Source of the DNA: Verrucomicrobia bacterium Tous-C9LFEB | GTDB taxonomy: Bacteria > Acidobacteriota > Terriglobia > Terriglobales > Acidobacteriaceae | Direction: 5' to 3' | DNA: 50,064 bases | Assembly (NCBI GenBank): GCA_903970445.1 | Contig: CAJCIP010000120.1 | Location: 1-50,064 of the forward strand | Translations under genes and position numbers: made by a program | The notes under the pieces: model-generated | The model's input: only the letters and a program-made list of their open reading frames with translations | Told to the model about the DNA's origin: nothing | Database searches by the model: none | Part shown: positions 43,452-50,064 of the stretch, piece by piece | Numbering within the stretch: position 1 is the stretch's first letter | How the letters are laid out: every line of letters starts with the position of its first letter

Positions 43452-45065
43452 TTGCTTTCGGCCAGCCTAAGCGTAGGTGCGTTTGGCCCAGCGCAACTCG
43501 CGGGGCAATCGGCAATATACCCGCCCTCCGCGCCGCTTTCCTCCGTCGAGCTAAAAGCGAGCAAAGCGTTTGAAGCGGCGAAGAAGCAAGGCGCGCCGGA
43601 ACTCTATGCCTTCCTGAAGACAATGCCCAAAGGCGCCGACCTGCATATGCATCTGGATGGAGCGATCTACGCTGAGACGTTTATCGCGGATGCAGTGAAG
43701 CAGGGAATGTGCGTGGCGAATGTGGAGCCCGCAACACCAGCAGTCCCTGTCGCGCACGGCGCGCTGCATTTCGTGGCTCCCTTGCAAGGCAAAGACATTG
43801 TCTGCCCGGTCGGTGCGGTGCCGATTACAGATGCGCTCAAGAATCAGAGCCTGTACGACGATCTCATCGACAGCTTCTCCATGCGGGCCTATGTGCCGAC
43901 ACCAGGCATCAATGGGCACGACCAGTTCTTCTCAACCTTTGCGCGGTTCAGCGGATTGAAAGGGTCGAAGGGCGAGTGGCTGGATGAAGTAGCAACACGC
44001 GCTGCTGCGCAGAATGAGCAATATCTGGAGATCATGAGCACGCCAAGCTCGGCCCATGCAGTTGCGGCTGCGGAAAAGATCGGCCTGCCGGCTGGAATCA
44101 ACGATTCCAATTACAAAGCTGCTCTCGCGAAAGTACGTGACGAGCTATTGGCGAATGGTTTGCGTGAAGATGTCGCACTGGATTCTTCGGAGTTTGCGGA
44201 GATTGGAGCTTCGCGGAATCAGCTTGAACACTGCAGTCAGACTGCCCTGCCGGCATGTCACATTTCCGTTCACTGGCTGTACCAGGTGCTGCGTGGCTAT
44301 CCACCGCAGCATGTATTCGCGCAAACGCTGCTCGCGTTTGAGGTTGCCACCGCGAATCCGGACGTCGTTGGCCTGAACTTCGTCATGCCGGAAGACGGCC
44401 GTGTTTCCATGCAGGATTATCACCTGCAGATGCTGATGCTGGACTACCTGCACGGCGTGTATCCGAAAGTGCATACCTCGCTTCACGCGGGCGAGCTTGC
44501 GCCTGGCATGGTGCCTCCCGCCGGCCTGAGCTCCCACATTCGCGAAGCGATCGACCTTGGCCATGCAGAGCGCATTGGACATGGTGTGGATGTGCTCTAC
44601 GAAGATCGCCCCACGGATCTGCTCAAGGAAATGGCGCAGAAGCATGTCATGGTCGAGGTCAACCTCACGTCGAACGACGTGATTCTCGGCGTGAGAGGAA
44701 CTGACAGCCCGTTCGCAGCCTACCGCGCCGCGCATGTGCCGACCGCGCTCTCTACAGATGACGAAGGTGTCAGTCGCATCGATCTGACACACGAGTACGT
44801 GAAAGCTGCGTTGGAACAGAACGTCAACTACGCTGGCTTGAAAGCTATGGCTCGGACTTCACTCGAGCATGCCTTTCTGCACGGTGAAAGTCTGTGGAAC
44901 GCGCCGGACGATTTTTCTCATCGGAAGACGGCCTGCGTTGAAGCCATTCTGCCCGAAAGTAAGCCGTCAGAGCGTTGTTCTGAACTCCTAAAGTCCAATG
45001 AGCGCGCGCAGTTGCAGTGGGAGCTGGAGCGGCGCTTCGCGGCCTTTGAAGCAGATTCTCACTAA
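43452..45065 (+). CDS. Adenosine deaminase family protein, secreted type, 5' end probably frameshifted
   Basis: The open part is 537 residues from TTG 43452. Adenosine/AMP deaminase motifs are complete: KGADLHMHLDGAIYAE (metal His65 and His67), SLHAGEL, ERIGHGVDVLYED and ALSTDDEGVS (metal Asp). It hydrolyses adenosine or a related purine to inosine; the ADGF-like insert between residues 95 and 160 is larger than in cytosolic enzymes. The TTG start leaves a signal peptide without its basic front. An ATG at 43411 after GAGG opens MPSLTSSSAIAKLL in another frame; adding one base near 43444-43451 would join it to LLSASLSVGAF and give a normal signal peptide. A one-base loss (real or from sequencing) is likely. 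Confidence 0.85.
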   Translation: MLSASLSVGAFGPAQLAGQSAIYPPSAPLSSVELKASKAFEAAKKQGAPELYAFLKTMPKGADLHMHLDGAIYAETFIADAVKQGMCVANVEPATPAVPVAHGALHFVAPLQGKDIVCPVGAVPITDALKNQSLYDDLIDSFSMRAYVPTPGINGHDQFFSTFARFSGLKGSKGEWLDEVATRAAAQNEQYLEIMSTPSSAHAVAAAEKIGLPAGINDSNYKAALAKVRDELLANGLREDVALDSSEFAEIGASRNQLEHCSQTALPACHISVHWLYQVLRGYPPQHVFAQTLLAFEVATANPDVVGLNFVMPEDGRVSMQDYHLQMLMLDYLHGVYPKVHTSLHAGELAPGMVPPAGLSSHIREAIDLGHAERIGHGVDVLYEDRPTDLLKEMAQKHVMVEVNLTSNDVILGVRGTDSPFAAYRAAHVPTALSTDDEGVSRIDLTHEYVKAALEQNVNYAGLKAMARTSLEHAFLHGESLWNAPDDFSHRKTACVEAILPESKPSERCSELLKSNERAQLQWELERRFAAFEADSH

Positions 45066-45123
45066 GGCGCCCGGCTGCTAGACTGACTCGCACGGGCGAT
45101 GCTTGCCCCATCGGAGGAATGCA

Positions 45124-45429
45124 GTGTTCATGCGCATCGTCGCAATTGTGGTCCAGACGATCTTTTTCGTACTGGTGTTTGCCATCGGCTCGTTCCTGCC
45201 TGGCATTCTCACTTCGATTCCCATGTGGCGGGTTGTAGCCGGAGCCACGCATTACTTCGTCTTGGATGGCCCGATTCTTGCGTTTCTCGTGCTTCTACTC
45301 ATCCTTGGCGTCGAGGCAGCGACCAGGCGCTTTCGTTCTTCAGGCGCAATCACTGTGTTGTCGTTTGTGCTGGCGTTTCTGGTTGCTCTTGCGATGAAGC
45401 TGCCGTTCATGGACCGCACAACCGTCTAG
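45124..45429 (+). CDS. Small integral membrane protein, unknown function
   Basis: A 101-residue protein from GTG 45124, six bases after a GGAGG; ATG 45130 is the alternative. Three hydrophobic segments are seen (about residues 5-25, 40-60 and 70-90), joined by short basic loops such as ATRRFRSS. I recognise no family. It lies between the deaminase and the peroxiredoxin genes on the same strand. Confidence 0.6.
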   Translation: MFMRIVAIVVQTIFFVLVFAIGSFLPGILTSIPMWRVVAGATHYFVLDGPILAFLVLLLILGVEAATRRFRSSGAITVLSFVLAFLVALAMKLPFMDRTTV

Positions 45430-45504
45430 TTTGGTGTTCCTCCGCGTCCGTGGCCCTCTTCTTCCGCGCACGATATCCTGAACTTCCAAAGTAGGAGCTT
45501 TCGC

Positions 45505-45969
45505 ATGCAGCCAGCACCCGGTGATCTTATTGAAAATTTCGCGCTCCCCGATCAAGACGGGGACACCATCAACCTGACGGACTTTGCAGGCAAGCCGGTC
45601 GTGCTCTTCTTCTATCCGAAAGCGGACACACCGGGCTGCACCATCGAGGCCTGCGGATTTCGTAATCAGTTCACAAAGCTGCAGAAGGCCGGAGCTGTCG
45701 TGCTGGGCATATCACGCGACACGGTAAAGGCACAGAAGAAATTTCAGTTGAAGTACGATCTGCCGTACCCGCTGTTAGCGGATGCCGACCAGGCGATCTG
45801 CAAGCGTTTCGATGTGATCCGCGACAAGACAATGTATGGCAAGCCGGTGACGGGCATTGAGCGCACCACGTTCGTCATCGGACCGGACCAGAAACTGATC
45901 CACGTCTTCTCCAAGGTGAAGCCGGAAGGCCATGCCGAAGAAGTTGTCGCGCTGCTCAATGAGAAGTAG
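45505..45969 (+). CDS. bcp: Thiol peroxidase of the Bcp/PrxQ type
   Basis: A 154-residue atypical 2-Cys peroxiredoxin of the usual length. The active site ADTPGCTIEACGFRN holds the peroxidatic Cys45 and the resolving Cys50, the same spacing as E. coli Bcp; the preceding VVLFFYPK and the later GISRDTVKAQKKF are standard. It reduces hydroperoxides with thioredoxin as electron donor in the cytoplasm. ATG 45505 is preceded by GTAGGAG at about 45490-45496. Single gene, convergent with the 45977 gene. Confidence 0.94.
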   Translation: MQPAPGDLIENFALPDQDGDTINLTDFAGKPVVLFFYPKADTPGCTIEACGFRNQFTKLQKAGAVVLGISRDTVKAQKKFQLKYDLPYPLLADADQAICKRFDVIRDKTMYGKPVTGIERTTFVIGPDQKLIHVFSKVKPEGHAEEVVALLNEK

Positions 45970-45976
45970 AAGAGCC

Positions 45977-46807
45977 TTAGTGAGGCTGAGTGGTTGAAGT
46001 CGGCGTTGCATTTGCTGGAGCAGCCTGTTGGTTCGCAGCAGGGATGGCTTGACCGTTGTTCTGCGCAGGCGGCATCGTTCCGCCGCCAGGATTGCTGCCC
46101 GGCGCTCCTGATACTGTGGGCTGGCCGAAGTTCGCCGGCTTGGAACCTGAAGCGAGGCCAGTGACGGAACCCGGCGTCAGCTTGCTTGGCTGCGGAGTGG
46201 GCTCAGAAAATGCCGGCTGCGGTTCTACCACGAACGTCAGTGAAGCACCCGCCGCCAATCCGGCGTTCGTACCGACCATTGGCGCGCTATCTGCCACGTC
46301 GCGCTTGCCGGGCTTACCGCGAAACGTAAGCGTGTTCGTGTGCACGCTTTGGGCCCCGACCTTCACCAACTCTAGCGACATCTCTCCGACGGCATTCAGC
46401 TTTCCGGCTGGGACAGTGGCAATCACCGAGATCGACACAGGTGTTCCAGGCTTCACGAGTGCCTTTCCGCCTTGTTTCGCAGGAGCATTGCTCGCAACCG
46501 TCGCGGACGTTACCTTTCCGTGAACGACTTGGCCGTTCTTCAAGCTTCCAGAGTCGACAGCCTCGTTCAACTCAATCACCAGCGTTGTGTGGGCGGCGAC
46601 GCCAGTTCCGCCGCGAGTTGCCGCGTCGATTGGGCTCGCCTGCGTGCTTGTGTCGGTGGCCGGAACGTTGAGTGTGGGGCCTAACGGACTTGCCTGCGCG
46701 CTAGAATCCGTCACCGGATGTGACTGGGTGACCTGAGCGAGGCTGAGGTGCGTGCCCATCAGAGCAAGTGCGAAGAGACAATACGTTGCGTCGTGCCGGA
46801 GACTCAC
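45977..46807 (-). CDS. Secreted protein of unknown function, Ala/Pro/Thr-rich C-terminus
   Basis: GTG 46807 with AGGA six bases upstream opens a signal peptide (MSLRHDATYCLFALALMG..., cleaved near LSLAQ); the product is 276 residues. Upstream in-frame codons are rejected because they lack a ribosome site and sit in the divergent promoter region. A central beta-rich domain of about 120 residues starts LVIELNEAVDSGSLKNGQVV and contains VKPGTPVSISVIATVPAG, a type seen in many acidobacterial exported proteins. The last 70 residues are low-complexity Ala/Pro/Gly/Thr. No enzyme motif. Probably periplasmic. Confidence 0.6.
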   Translation of the reverse strand: MSLRHDATYCLFALALMGTHLSLAQVTQSHPVTDSSAQASPLGPTLNVPATDTSTQASPIDAATRGGTGVAAHTTLVIELNEAVDSGSLKNGQVVHGKVTSATVASNAPAKQGGKALVKPGTPVSISVIATVPAGKLNAVGEMSLELVKVGAQSVHTNTLTFRGKPGKRDVADSAPMVGTNAGLAAGASLTFVVEPQPAFSEPTPQPSKLTPGSVTGLASGSKPANFGQPTVSGAPGSNPGGGTMPPAQNNGQAIPAANQQAAPANATPTSTTQPH

Positions 46808-46946
46808 AAGTGTTCCTATCGGACCGCTGATAGCGGTTCCAACATTCGATGGGTCAGATCTCGGCAGCCGTTGCACCCCGCTCTCTTTGGGTCGAGATGT
46901 TTGTACCGAATCAGCAACCACGCGCTACACTTCCAGTACTGTGGAC

Positions 46947-47672
46947 ATGCGTGGAGTGGTCGAGTTTGCTGCAGGCGCCGGAGTCACGCTCGGCGGTCTC
47001 GCCGTCTTCACGAAAGCAGCTCTCCATCCTGAATCTCAGATCTTCGGACGTACGCTCATCGCCGGGATAAATCCCGATGAGATGGCACTCACGTACGACG
47101 ACGGACCTAACGACGCCGCCACGATGGAACTCCTGGAACTCCTTGAGCGCTACGGGGCGAAGGCGACGTTCTTCATGATTGGGCGATTCGTGCGCATGCG
47201 TCCGGAGATCGTGCGAGCGGTGCACGCGGCAGGCCACGTTGTCGGCAACCACACCATGACCCATCCGTGGCTGACGAATAAGCCGGCGGATTTGATCCGG
47301 ACCGAGCTGAAGGCCTGCAATGAAGCCCTGGAAGATACGCTTGGCTGCGCTATCCGCTATTTTCGTCCACCGCACGGCGCGCGCCGCCCGGTGGTATTGC
47401 GCGCTGCGCGGGAACTCGGTCTGGTGCCGGTGCAATGGAATGTGATGGGCTTTGACTGGGAACCGATTGGCGCTGACAAAATTTACGAGCATATCGACGG
47501 TGGGCTCGCGCGAAGCCGCAAACGCGGCCAGGGAGCCAACATCCTTTTGCACGATGGCTTCGATAAGACGATGGGGACGGACCGTACCGACACCCTGATC
47601 GCCACCGAACGCCTTCTTGAGCGCTTTCAGCGTGACGGCGCGCGGGCGGTCACTGTCGAAGCCTGGGGCTGA
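46947..47672 (+). CDS. Polysaccharide deacetylase (NodB domain)
   Basis: A 241-residue protein from ATG 46947; more upstream in-frame codons overlap the divergent gene's signal region and are not supported. After a hydrophobic N-terminal part the NodB motifs follow in order: ALTYDDGPND (metal Asp), GNHTMTHP (metal His pair), RYFRPPHGARRP (catalytic Arg region) and ILLHDG (catalytic His). It removes acetyl groups from N-acetylated glycans such as peptidoglycan or chitin-like polymers, probably in the periplasm. Substrate not readable. Next to tRNA-Arg and not linked to the exopolysaccharide locus. Confidence 0.88.
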   Translation: MRGVVEFAAGAGVTLGGLAVFTKAALHPESQIFGRTLIAGINPDEMALTYDDGPNDAATMELLELLERYGAKATFFMIGRFVRMRPEIVRAVHAAGHVVGNHTMTHPWLTNKPADLIRTELKACNEALEDTLGCAIRYFRPPHGARRPVVLRAARELGLVPVQWNVMGFDWEPIGADKIYEHIDGGLARSRKRGQGANILLHDGFDKTMGTDRTDTLIATERLLERFQRDGARAVTVEAWG

Positions 47673-47691
47673 CACTTCCTGGTGGAAGGGA

Positions 47692-47768
47692 TGGTGCGCC
47701 CGAGAAGATTCGAACTTCTGACCTACAGCTTCGGAGGCTGCCGCTCTATCCAGCTGAGCTACGGGCGC
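47692..47768 (-). tRNA. tRNA-Arg (CCG)
   Basis: On the minus strand: acceptor GCGCCCG/CGGGCGC, D arm GCTC...GAGC, anticodon stem GCAGC/GCTGT with loop CTCCGAA (anticodon CCG), T arm AGAAG TTCGAAT CTTCT, discriminator A and encoded CCA; 77 bases. Confidence 0.96.
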
Positions 47769-47816
47769 GCAAATTCAGCCTAGCACAGGGCTGTCAGGCG
47801 TCGAAGTGGGCGTAAG

Positions 47817-48428
47817 ATGGTCGCCATGCGCGTTCTTTCCATTGCTCTTCTCGCCGTCGCGTTGCTGTCGACCGGCACTCTTTCCGTTCCTGCTCAGGAA
47901 CCCGGCTCGTTGCCGGAAACAAAGGCTCCGTGTGCCGCCGGCAAGGTCCCGATGAAGCAGCCGAACGGGCAGCTCAGCTCACCGGCTGCCATGTCTTTTG
48001 TCTTCTTCGGCAACAAAGTCGCCACGGTGTATTACAGCGCACCTTCGGTACGCTGCCGCAAAGTCTTCGGTGAGCTCGAACCCTTCGGCAAAGTATGGCG
48101 GCTCGGCGCAAACCCTTCCACGACGCTCGTGAGTGAAGTACCTCTGAAGATCGGTAGCGTCATGGTTCCTGCGGGCACGCACACGCTCTATGCCATACCT
48201 GAAGCGCCAAGCAAGAAGTGGACGCTGATCGTGAATAACCAGATTGGCCAGTGGGGAACCGACTACGACCAAACCAAAGATGTCGGCCGCACAGAAATGA
48301 TGAGCAGCATGGCTTCAGAACCGCAGGAGCAGATGACCATCTCCTTTACGAAGGTTCAGGGCAAAGCCACCGAACTGCATGTGAAGTGGGACAAAGCGGA
48401 CGAGTGGGTGAAGGTCGAAGCGCAGTAG
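47817..48428 (+). CDS. DUF2911 family secreted protein
   Basis: A 203-residue protein with a signal peptide (residues 1-25, ending VPAQE). The DUF2911 core is clear: VYYSAPSVRCRKVFGELEPFGKVWRLGANPSTTL (key residues Tyr-Ser-x-Pro, Arg-x-x-Phe-Gly, Trp-Arg-x-Gly-Ala-Asn), then VPAGTHTLYAIP and a C-terminal MTISFTKVQGK segment. The family is frequent in Acidobacteria and Bacteroidetes and has no proven function. ATG 47817 or 47826 may be the start; neither has a strong ribosome site. Confidence 0.82.
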   Translation: MVAMRVLSIALLAVALLSTGTLSVPAQEPGSLPETKAPCAAGKVPMKQPNGQLSSPAAMSFVFFGNKVATVYYSAPSVRCRKVFGELEPFGKVWRLGANPSTTLVSEVPLKIGSVMVPAGTHTLYAIPEAPSKKWTLIVNNQIGQWGTDYDQTKDVGRTEMMSSMASEPQEQMTISFTKVQGKATELHVKWDKADEWVKVEAQ

Positions 48429-48566
48429 GCGGAGGAAGCGTAGTGAGCAGACAAATCGGGAACGCGGAGGTCGCAAAGAACATCGCAAAGAAAAGCTCGC
48501 AAACTTACACCGCAAGGTTCCACTTCGCGCCCTTTGCGTACTACTCTGCGCTCTTCGCGTTCCGCT

Positions 48567-48955
48567 TCAAAGACCATTTACACGACGGTAGATTCCGTCC
48601 TGCAATCGAACCACATCGAAGTTGAGTAGGATCCCTAGCCGCTTTCCGGTGAGCTTCAGGTATGAAACAAGTTGCGCACAATGGACAGGAGCGATAGCGT
48701 CGAGAGCCTTGACCTCGATCACCAACTCACCTTCTACAAGCAGATCGATCCGATATCCTACGTCGCTCAGCTTCGTTCCGTCGTAGACGACAGCAACTGG
48801 AACTTCTGCCTGAACCTCGATACCTGACTTCCTTCGCTCGTAGGCGGGCAAGCTTTGTAGGTACTTTCCAGCAGCCCAGGTCCAAGCTCAGTATGCACAC
48901 GCAGGGCTGCCCCAAGAACCCGATGTGAGAGCTCATTTAGAGCCTCGCGGTTAAT
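48567..48955 (-). pseudogene. GxxExxY family protein gene with a one-base deletion
   Basis: The minus-strand frame from about 48955 reads INREALNELSHRV, then LGAALRVHTELGPGLLEST, the N-terminal half of a GxxExxY protein with its Gly-x-x-x-Glu-x-x-Tyr signature (GLLESTYKAC). At about 48846-48850 a single missing base throws it out of frame, and the rest continues in another frame as AYERRKSGIEVQAEVPVAVV, then LVIEVKALDAIAPVHCAQL and LLNFDVVRLQDGIYR. No ATG is visible for the first part. Function of the family is unknown (PDDEXK-like fold suggested by the Glu-Val-Lys). The flank at 48429-48566 holds the Arg/Glu/Lys-coding low-complexity sequence often seen beside these genes. Confidence 0.78.
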
Positions 48956-48958
48956 TAG

Positions 48959-50064
48959 CTACCACTCTTTAGCCGCAGTACTCGGCTCCAGGGGCGTGCT
49001 TGCCGCAGGAGCCTTCCAGCGCAGAATCGGTTTACGAGCGGCGGTCGTTTCATCCAGTCTCTGTAGTCGCGTCGTATGCGGAGCTGTCCTCACGAGCTCA
49101 GGGTTCTCCTCTGCTTCGCGAGCGATCTGCTGCAACGCGTCGACCAGCAGGTCAAGTTCCTCGCGCGACTCGCTCTCCGTGGGTTCGATCATCATCGCGC
49201 CGCTGACGACGAGCGGAAACGACACGGTATACGCATGGAAACCGTAGTCGATCAATCGCTTGCCCATGTCTCCGGTTTTGACACCGTTCTTGGCTTGCAG
49301 CTTGTCGCTGAAAACGACTTCGTGCAGTGACGGCGATTTGTACGGCAGCTCAAATGTTGGCTCCAGCTTCTTGCGCAGGTAGTTGGCGTTGAGCACGGCA
49401 TCTTCCGTGGTCTGACGCAAGCCGTCAGGTCCGTTTGCCAGGATGTATGCCAGCGCACGAACAAACATTCCGAAGTTGCCGTACCAGGCCTTCACACGGC
49501 CAACGGATTGTGGCCGGTCGTACTTGAACGTAAGTGAGCCATCAGCCTTCGTGGCGAGCACCGGCGTCGGGAGAAACGGCTCAAGAATCTTTTTGCACGC
49601 TACCGGCCCCGAGCCCGGACCGCCGCCGCCATGCGGTGTGGAAAACGTCTTATGCAGGTTCAGGTGCATCACGTCTGCACCGAAATCTCCGGGCCGCGTT
49701 TTGCCGACCAGCGCGTTCATATTCGCACCGTCCATGTACAAGAGCGCGCCCTTCGCGTGGAGGATGTCCGCAATCTTGTGAATGTCGCTTTCGAACACGC
49801 CGATTGTCGACGGGTTTGTCAACATCAGCGCGGCGACATCGTCCGTCACCAGCTTTTCCAGCTCGGCCAGGTCAACCATGCCCTTGGCATTCGACTTCAG
49901 GTTCGCCACCTGGTAGCCGCAGACCGCAGCCGTTGCGGGGTTCGTGCCGTGAGCTGAGTCGGGGATGAGAATCTTCGTGCGCGGATTGCCCTTGGACTCG
50001 TGATACGCGCGCGCCAGCAGAATGCCCGTGAATTCACCGTGTGCACCCGCCGCGGGCTGCAGGG
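48959..50064 (-). CDS. gcvPB: Glycine dehydrogenase (decarboxylating) subunit 2 (partial, 5' end outside window)
   Basis: The frame is open to the right edge, so the start lies outside. The visible 368 residues contain [30 protein letters not shown] and the PLP-lysine block [19 protein letters not shown], with the family's FLPTPV segment after it. This is the C-terminal half of the P-protein of the glycine cleavage system, which decarboxylates glycine and passes the aminomethyl group to the H-protein lipoamide. The end KEW and the missing N-terminal half point to the split two-subunit form. The last about 35 residues are a Thr/Ala/Pro-rich tail longer than usual. Confidence 0.93.
   Translation of the reverse strand, partial: LQPAAGAHGEFTGILLARAYHESKGNPRTKILIPDSAHGTNPATAAVCGYQVANLKSNAKGMVDLAELEKLVTDDVAALMLTNPSTIGVFESDIHKIADILHAKGALLYMDGANMNALVGKTRPGDFGADVMHLNLHKTFSTPHGGGGPGSGPVACKKILEPFLPTPVLATKADGSLTFKYDRPQSVGRVKAWYGNFGMFVRALAYILANGPDGLRQTTEDAVLNANYLRKKLEPTFELPYKSPSLHEVVFSDKLQAKNGVKTGDMGKRLIDYGFHAYTVSFPLVVSGAMMIEPTESESREELDLLVDALQQIAREAEENPELVRTAPHTTRLQRLDETTAARKPILRWKAPAASTPLEPSTAAKEW

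Noticed and set aside
48727..48936. Minus-strand open frame of 69 residues in the GxxExxY region
   Set aside because: A third frame over the decayed gene; the GxxExxY similarity lies in the other two frames.

Overview
The window reads as chromosomal DNA of an acidobacterium of the Terriglobus/Granulicella/Edaphobacter kind. This is inferred from the secreted TPR protein paired with an FG-GAP/ASPIC-UnbV protein, a large Ig-repeat surface protein with an Arg-rich C-terminal membrane segment, a complete exosortase/PEP-CTERM exopolysaccharide locus, and DUF2911 and CRTAC-type genes. No 16S rRNA is present, so the placement is by gene content only.

Layout. 1-4560 (+): the end of a citrate/2-methylcitrate synthase, prpD, then the TPR + VCBS/ASPIC secreted pair. 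4685-34534: a large exopolysaccharide/exosortase locus. Its left part holds surface-protein, polymerase, flippase and glycosyltransferase genes in mixed orientation. Its core is a tight minus-strand operon (29212 down to 22482: export protein, outer-membrane protein, chain-length protein, secretion ATPase, tyrosine kinase, priming sugar transferase), divergent from a plus-strand exosortase-epsI-TPR lipoprotein unit that ends next to a PEP-CTERM substrate gene with a strong terminator.

35335-43075: an apparent lasso-peptide (RiPP) cluster. It holds a PqqD-like leader-binding protein, a transglutaminase-like B2 protease, an asparagine-synthetase-like cyclase, an HPr-kinase-like kinase, three different sulfotransferases and a GT17-type glycosyltransferase. 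Reading the gaps by hand gave two short genes (37881-38039 and 35335-35484, both minus) whose products of 52 and 49 residues are clearly related to each other. Both share W-Q-x-P, S-S-C-A-x-V-T and a 14-residue C-terminus of pattern G-x6-D-x4-C-S. Gly1 and Asp8 would give an eight-residue macrolactam ring, and the invariant C-terminal Ser suits a kinase like the one known for paeninodin. This is the most interesting part of the window.

43099-50064: housekeeping and mixed genes: tRNA-Phe, an adenosine-deaminase-family enzyme with a doubtful 5' end, a small membrane protein, a Bcp peroxiredoxin, a secreted protein of unknown function, a NodB-type deacetylase, tRNA-Arg, a DUF2911 protein, a frameshifted GxxExxY gene, and the 3' part of gcvPB running off the right edge. 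No CRISPR array, rRNA operon, intact insertion sequence or integrase was seen.
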